DNA of 64,000 nt from PALSA-693 sp963781155 (GTDB taxonomy: Bacteria > Actinomycetota > Acidimicrobiia > Acidimicrobiales > Palsa-688): the NCBI GenBank assembly GCA_963781155.1, contig CAWAEC010000006.1:620001-684000 (forward strand), read 5' to 3'. The notes under the pieces were generated by a model, which saw only the letters and a program-made list of their open reading frames with translations, had not been told where the DNA came from and searched no databases. This document shows, piece after piece, positions 60,138 through 64,000 of the stretch (positions are counted from its first letter, which is position 1; every line of letters begins with the position of its first letter). Position numbers and translations under genes: made by a program.

Positions 60138-62933
60138 TCAGGACGGACCCCCAGGCGGGTCGTCGGCGGCGTCAAGCCCGGCGAAGGCATCAGCGAAGCC
60201 GGCAAAGTCCTCGGTAAGTTCGCTGGCGTCGGCGAACTGATAGGCAACTAGCCTCACCTGGTTCCCCTCCCTCCGATTGTAGAAGTAGGAGGTGTACTGG
60301 GCGTCGTTGGGGCTACTCCGGAGAACTACGAAATGCTGCAGCAGGAGCGGTTGGCTCGCGCCGTCGGTGCACAGGTACAGCTCGCCTTTCTCCATGAGCT
60401 CGCCCACTTCCAGCTCGATCTGCCGAAACGGCGCTGCGGGGCCTGTGACCAGTTCAGCCTTCTGGAATGTCCGCCCGTCTTTGCGATAGCCATCGCCAGC
60501 GCGAACGCATTGCAGTTCGCGCCACGTGGCTCCCAGTAGCTCTCGCAGCTCCTCAAGCCGACCGAACAGATAATCGCGCTGCACACACAGTTCTCGGTCA
60601 GTCAGTGCGGCGCCATGACCATGCCATGTGTTGCGCTTGTGGTTGACGTCGGCGATCAGCCCGTTGATGCGTGGGTCGAGCAGTGCGTCGAGCGAGCTTC
60701 GTGTGGCTCCACCGAAAGCTTGGAGCACTGCGGAGCGCTCGTCTTGGGTCCCGCGCGTTAGTCGATCCCGGAAGCGGCGGCTCAGGCGCTGGGTGATAAG
60801 TGCCCAGGTTCCCAAGCTGGCCCGGGCGGTGCTGAGACGGGCGTCAGCGAGCGCTTGCCGAAGCCGCGGCATCTCGTCCAGCCGAAAGGCCGGGTCCCGG
60901 GAGAGCGCGGACATCAAAACCCCGGCGTAGAACGCGGCGTAGGCCTCCCAGACTAGGAAGATCTGCCGGCGCGCCGCATCCGGGTTCTGTCGTCGAGTCT
61001 CGAAGGCCCAGATAGCAGAGGCGATGGGGTAGGGGAGTTCGCTCAACCACGTGCGAATCGAGGTGTCGAACAGTGGCTCGAACCGTCTAGCGATCTCTGC
61101 TGCCTTAGCCGGGGATGACCAGGCTTCCCGGCGGGCCGATTCGACCATTGCGGCAGACGCGGACAGGCGCGCTTCTGTAGCGGCGACAGTTTCCTGTGTG
61201 GCCAGCGGTGGGAGGGGGACCTCGATCTCGTCACAGAACCGGAGGAGTGCCCGCGGTTCGGTGCGTAACGCGAACACGACCGCGCCCGAGCTTGCTGCCC
61301 GCAATGCCCGTTCCCGGGCCTGTTGACCGAGAGGGCTGTTGAGCCAGCCGACGAGGAATTCCGGTAGAACGCGTTCTGCGTCGCAGTGCAGGATGAGCCG
61401 GCGGGCCGTTGCCTCCGCGTCTGGACTCTCGGCGTCGTGGAGGGAAGCGGGGTAAGCCAGCGTCGTCGGTAGCAGGACCGTGCCCGCCGCACTTGTGGAC
61501 GGGAGACCGCCGCCCGTGGCACCGGTGGTCGCGACTGGGGCATCCAGCAGCAGCGCTGATAATCGCGTGGCTACCCATCCGATGCCCTGCAACCACGGCC
61601 GCAGCGGATTGGATGAATTAGCCGAGACGCTGTCGATATCGAGCGCACAAATCGGGGCGTTGGCTTCGCCCGCCTCTACCCCGACAGGGCCGTAGCGTCC
61701 GGCGAGCTGGGCCTCGCTGTCAAGGTCGCGTGGTAGGTCGAGGAACCAGCGCGGCGCATCTGCACGATCCGTAGCCGTCGTCGCTACGCGAACCTTCCGC
61801 CGAATCTTGAAGAACCGGTCCGAAGGGACGGTTCGGGAGACAACGCCGTCACGGGAGGTCTTGAGCGCGTTTCGGAGGGTGTCGAGCGCCGCTGCCCGGA
61901 TCTGCCGCGGCGCATCGCGCAACCGCGAACCCTCGGAGGAAGCTCGCAGGTCGATGAGCTGAATGCGGCCTTTCCTCGCCTCTGACTTGTTCCGGTCGAA
62001 AACGACTGCGTAGCAGGGCACGGCTGCCTGGGTCAGCCCCGCCGGCAGGGCGACGATCGCCTCGATGAGGTCATTGTCCACGACTGCTGCTCGGACGGCC
62101 GCGTCGGCTCCGGAGCGCCACAGGCTGCCACCGACCATGAAGGTCACAGCGCGCCCCGTCCCAGGCGACGTCGTTGCCAGCTTCTCCAGCAGCCGTGAGG
62201 CGAACAGCCAACTCCCGTCGTTTTGCTGCGGCAACCCGAAGGGGTACCAGCCAGACCTATGCCGTTCCAACACCCCTTCGGCGTCACGACGCCATGAGAG
62301 CCCGAATGGAGGTTGCGAGACCGCGAGGTCTACGTAGGCCGGGAAGGGGTCGTCAAGCAGGGAGTTGGCGACCGCGATCTCTCCGGGGACGCCCGCGAGG
62401 TACAGCGTCCCGGCGGCCAGTTTCGCGATACCCGGATTCAGCTCGACCCCAAGAACCTCCGCTGAAAAACCGTGCTGCGCGGCGGCCCTGGCAGCGCTGA
62501 GCAACATCGATCCAGCGCCCGCCGCGACGTCCAGGATCTTGACCGTGCCGTGGCCCTCGCGAAGACGTGACGCCAGAGCGACCTCTGCGACGTCGCGCAT
62601 GGACTGGCTTGACAGTGCCTCGAAAAAGCCCCCGTCGTCGCCTAGAAAATACATCAGGGACGGGAGGTACTCCGCAAGTTGACCCTCCGACTCGGCGGCC
62701 ACGAGAGCTGCGCGCTGGGCTCGACGGATCTCCGCTCGGAGGGCGCCTCCTTGGGAGACGAAGGCTGCGAGCATCGGCCAGAGCCGTTGCCGGGTTCTTT
62801 CATGGCGCCAAGCCACTGCGTCTGCAACCAACGAATGCAGAAGCCCCGAACCGCCCGACGCAGTTCCCCGAACGCGGTCGCGGTCGACGAAGAGCAAGCG
62901 CCGTACGTTCTCGTCGAGGACGAGGCCGCTCAC
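60138..62933 (-). CDS. Single-chain N6-adenine methyltransferase-recognition protein with additional C-terminal domain
   Basis: 931 residues from the GTG at 62933, which overlaps the preceding stop (GTGA). Residues 130-400 are an HsdM-like N6 methylase domain: motif I DVAAGAGSML (135-144), and motif IV as SQPPFG (206-211), where the residue before PPF is Gln instead of the usual Asn, Asp or Ser. Residues 425-600 look like an HsdS target-recognition domain with the linker motif VPLPPLATQETVAATEARL. The C-terminal 300 residues are unassigned and include RNTWHGHG (767-774), an RN..H pattern as in HEPN-like domains. No restriction subunit lies nearby. Role in defence or epigenetic control is inferred. 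Confidence 0.75.
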   Translation of the reverse strand: MSGLVLDENVRRLLFVDRDRVRGTASGGSGLLHSLVADAVAWRHERTRQRLWPMLAAFVSQGGALRAEIRRAQRAALVAAESEGQLAEYLPSLMYFLGDDGGFFEALSSQSMRDVAEVALASRLREGHGTVKILDVAAGAGSMLLSAARAAAQHGFSAEVLGVELNPGIAKLAAGTLYLAGVPGEIAVANSLLDDPFPAYVDLAVSQPPFGLSWRRDAEGVLERHRSGWYPFGLPQQNDGSWLFASRLLEKLATTSPGTGRAVTFMVGGSLWRSGADAAVRAAVVDNDLIEAIVALPAGLTQAAVPCYAVVFDRNKSEARKGRIQLIDLRASSEGSRLRDAPRQIRAAALDTLRNALKTSRDGVVSRTVPSDRFFKIRRKVRVATTATDRADAPRWFLDLPRDLDSEAQLAGRYGPVGVEAGEANAPICALDIDSVSANSSNPLRPWLQGIGWVATRLSALLLDAPVATTGATGGGLPSTSAAGTVLLPTTLAYPASLHDAESPDAEATARRLILHCDAERVLPEFLVGWLNSPLGQQARERALRAASSGAVVFALRTEPRALLRFCDEIEVPLPPLATQETVAATEARLSASAAMVESARREAWSSPAKAAEIARRFEPLFDTSIRTWLSELPYPIASAIWAFETRRQNPDAARRQIFLVWEAYAAFYAGVLMSALSRDPAFRLDEMPRLRQALADARLSTARASLGTWALITQRLSRRFRDRLTRGTQDERSAVLQAFGGATRSSLDALLDPRINGLIADVNHKRNTWHGHGAALTDRELCVQRDYLFGRLEELRELLGATWRELQCVRAGDGYRKDGRTFQKAELVTGPAAPFRQIELEVGELMEKGELYLCTDGASQPLLLQHFVVLRSSPNDAQYTSYFYNRREGNQVRLVAYQFADASELTEDFAGFADAFAGLDAADDPPGGPS

Positions 62934-63102
62934 GGTCTGTCGACGACCTTCGGCTTGGGCGGGGCGACCTCGCACACTAGGCGCCGCACCACCGTAAACG
63001 GCAGGATCACCAGGCCGTACTCGTGGGCTTTGAAGTCCTCCCAGAGCAGGTCGCCCAGGCGCAGGCGACCTTGTCAGCAAACCGGATCGGTTGATCATTC
63101 AC
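62930..63102 (-). pseudogene. HsdM N-terminal domain stub, frameshifted
   Basis: GTG 63102 starts NDQPIRFADKV; after a one-base shift near 63055-63065 the next frame reads RLGDLLWEDFKAHEYGLVIL and PFTVVRRL, the standard opening of type I methylase subunits. It ends at TGA 62930-62932, which overlaps the start of the 931-residue protein. In the second frame no start codon is available upstream (TGA precedes it), so a frameshift or an indel error is needed. The two together would form one HsdM-like N-terminus split across two frames. Confidence 0.6.
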
Positions 63103-63159
63103 GAGTGCTCTTACTCCCTGACGTCCGTCCTGCTTCTCGCCACCGTAGCCGTGAGGGCT

Positions 63160-63189
63160 GACAGGAGTGGCATCGACAGGAGTGGCATC
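63160..63189. repeat. 15-bp perfect tandem repeat
   Basis: GACAGGAGTGGCATC occurs twice head to tail, 58 bp upstream of the HsdM stub. In the stub's frame it would encode DATPV twice. It may be an operator-like or slippage-prone site in the methylase promoter. Confidence 0.7.
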
Positions 63190-64000
63190 CTCCTTGCAGC
63201 CGTAGGCGGCAGGAGTCAGCGCAGCGGTACTGACCTCGCCCTGCCGTACGTGGCCGAGGGCCCCCCAGGGGCCCACAGCGAGCAGAATCGCGCGATCGAT
63301 AATCCGGCCGGCGTCCGGTCCGGCAGAGCACAGATCGGCACCTCCGCGCTCGCCACTGCGACCGAGGAGTCGGAAGATTGCTTGACATAGTCCGCAGCAC
63401 CGGCAGCCCCAGGGCTTCGTGGTATCCCACTTATCCGGCGAGGGGCGGTCGCGAGTCAGTCAAGCGCCGCACGTTATGGGGCGCGAGGTAAGGGCCGAAG
63501 TCGAGCGCCCGGCGGCAAGAGGAGGGAAACGCTCTGGGCGGTCGTCGGCCGAAGCCTGGAAGCTGCCGGGTAACCGGGAAGGGGCGATATCGACCGGTTC
63601 GATGGTGCTTCTCGGTACGGGGTCGTCTCGACGAGCGGTCCACGAATGTCAACCGCGGGAGGCGGCTCTCCGACCCTCACGCTTGCTATGTCAAGCGAAC
63701 CGATCGCTCCGGCAGGGTTACAGATCGATCTCCTGCCGGTTCGGTCGTTCCTGGCACCCGCTAGTCGAACAATATGGGTGGCCTCGGTCAGCATGTTATG
63801 GGCCGGGTCCCGGCTGGCCGGGAACTGTTCGTACTTGCGGCAAATCCCCGGGTATAGCGTCGGCCGCTCGTTGCCGCATAACGACCAGGTTCCCCGTGAT
63901 CACCGGAACGGCGAAGGCCGGCCAGGCGGTGACGTTGAAGCGCAGGCGACGGCCGGGAGACCGCGCCCGCGCCGCCCCGCCGATTGCCGGCGTATGCTGC
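63190..64000. other. Right edge, no gene recognised
   Basis: A minus-strand frame (63474-63794 and open to the right edge) reads through without recognisable protein sequence. CCGGCAGG/CCTGCCGG near 63710-63740 can form an 8-bp hairpin. The methylase promoter should lie at the left of this stretch. Confidence 0.35.

Noticed and set aside
59807..60217. 136-codon plus-strand ORF across the att-like site
   Set aside because: Its early part (EVDGSIPSSPT) is the translation of a tRNA 3' end, a common artefact; its end is antisense to the methylase gene.
62934..63098. Start of the methylase at 63098 (986 codons)
   Set aside because: The extra 55 residues have no similarity to methylases, and this DNA encodes the HsdM opening in another frame; the GTG at 62933 overlapping the previous stop is favoured.
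63474..63794. 106-codon minus-strand frame at the right edge
   Set aside because: Open but not similar to any protein I recognise; no ribosome binding site near its first ATG.
1..64000. CRISPR arrays, rRNA genes, further complete tRNA genes
   Set aside because: No regularly spaced direct repeats with unique spacers and no rRNA-like sequence were seen; the only complete cloverleaf I found is tRNA-Gln.

Overview
High-GC actinobacterial chromosome segment. The evidence is the GC-rich coding with many GTG starts, a GAF-ANTAR regulator, the luciferase-like (LLM) oxidoreductase family, a DUF2630 protein, several Zn-ribbon/OB-fold DUF35 proteins paired with thiolases, an actinobacterial-type MobF relaxase remnant, and gltX followed by tRNA-Gln. 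A soil or freshwater lineage of the Acidimicrobiia/Frankiales/Mycobacteriales kind would fit, but the sequence alone does not decide the order.

Left part (1-45.8 kb) is ordinary, densely packed chromosome. It opens with a partial GH15 sugar hydrolase, a transglutaminase-like protein, a GAF-ANTAR regulator and an FtsX-type ABC exporter. From 6.9 to 22.5 kb lies a catabolic region for a CoA-activated hydrophobic or ring compound: two thiolase + DUF35 pairs (one thiolase has lost its cysteines and looks like an Ltp2-type aldolase), three crotonase-fold enzymes, an NDP-forming acyl-CoA synthetase, three metal-dependent amidohydrolases, an SDR and a TetR regulator. A lipoprotein solute receptor, two DHA2-type exporters with TetR genes, transporters, a thioesterase, a DsbA-like protein, a dehydrogenase, a phosphoesterase, an LLM oxidoreductase, an aldehyde dehydrogenase, a sigma factor and gltX follow. 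Small relics sit here too: a 33-codon GAF stub and a broken formate dehydrogenase/NrfD remnant.

Right part (45.87-64 kb) is accessory DNA that begins exactly at tRNA-Gln(CTG). It holds a frameshifted tyrosine integrase, excisionase-like genes and plasmid-type hypotheticals, an IS1182-family element, a MobF (TrwC-like) relaxase cut off after 64 codons next to an IS3-family stump, a decayed DUF433/DUF5615 toxin-antitoxin pair, a complete recombinase-in-trio (RIT) element with 34-bp perfect inverted repeats, an IS110-family element with structured non-coding flanks, a beheaded VIT-family gene, and a copy of the 3' half of a tRNA-Ile(GAT) that looks like an attachment site. Beyond it is a large single-chain methyltransferase-recognition protein with an unassigned C-terminal domain (RN..H motif) and a frameshifted HsdM N-terminal stub in front; no restriction subunit is visible.

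The accessory part reads as a graveyard of an integrative conjugative element overlaid by later insertions. The most novel items are the methylase fusion protein, the RIT element with its mirror-symmetric terminal repeats and palindromic flank, the IS110 flanks (possible bridge RNA), and the Cys-less thiolase/DUF35 pair.
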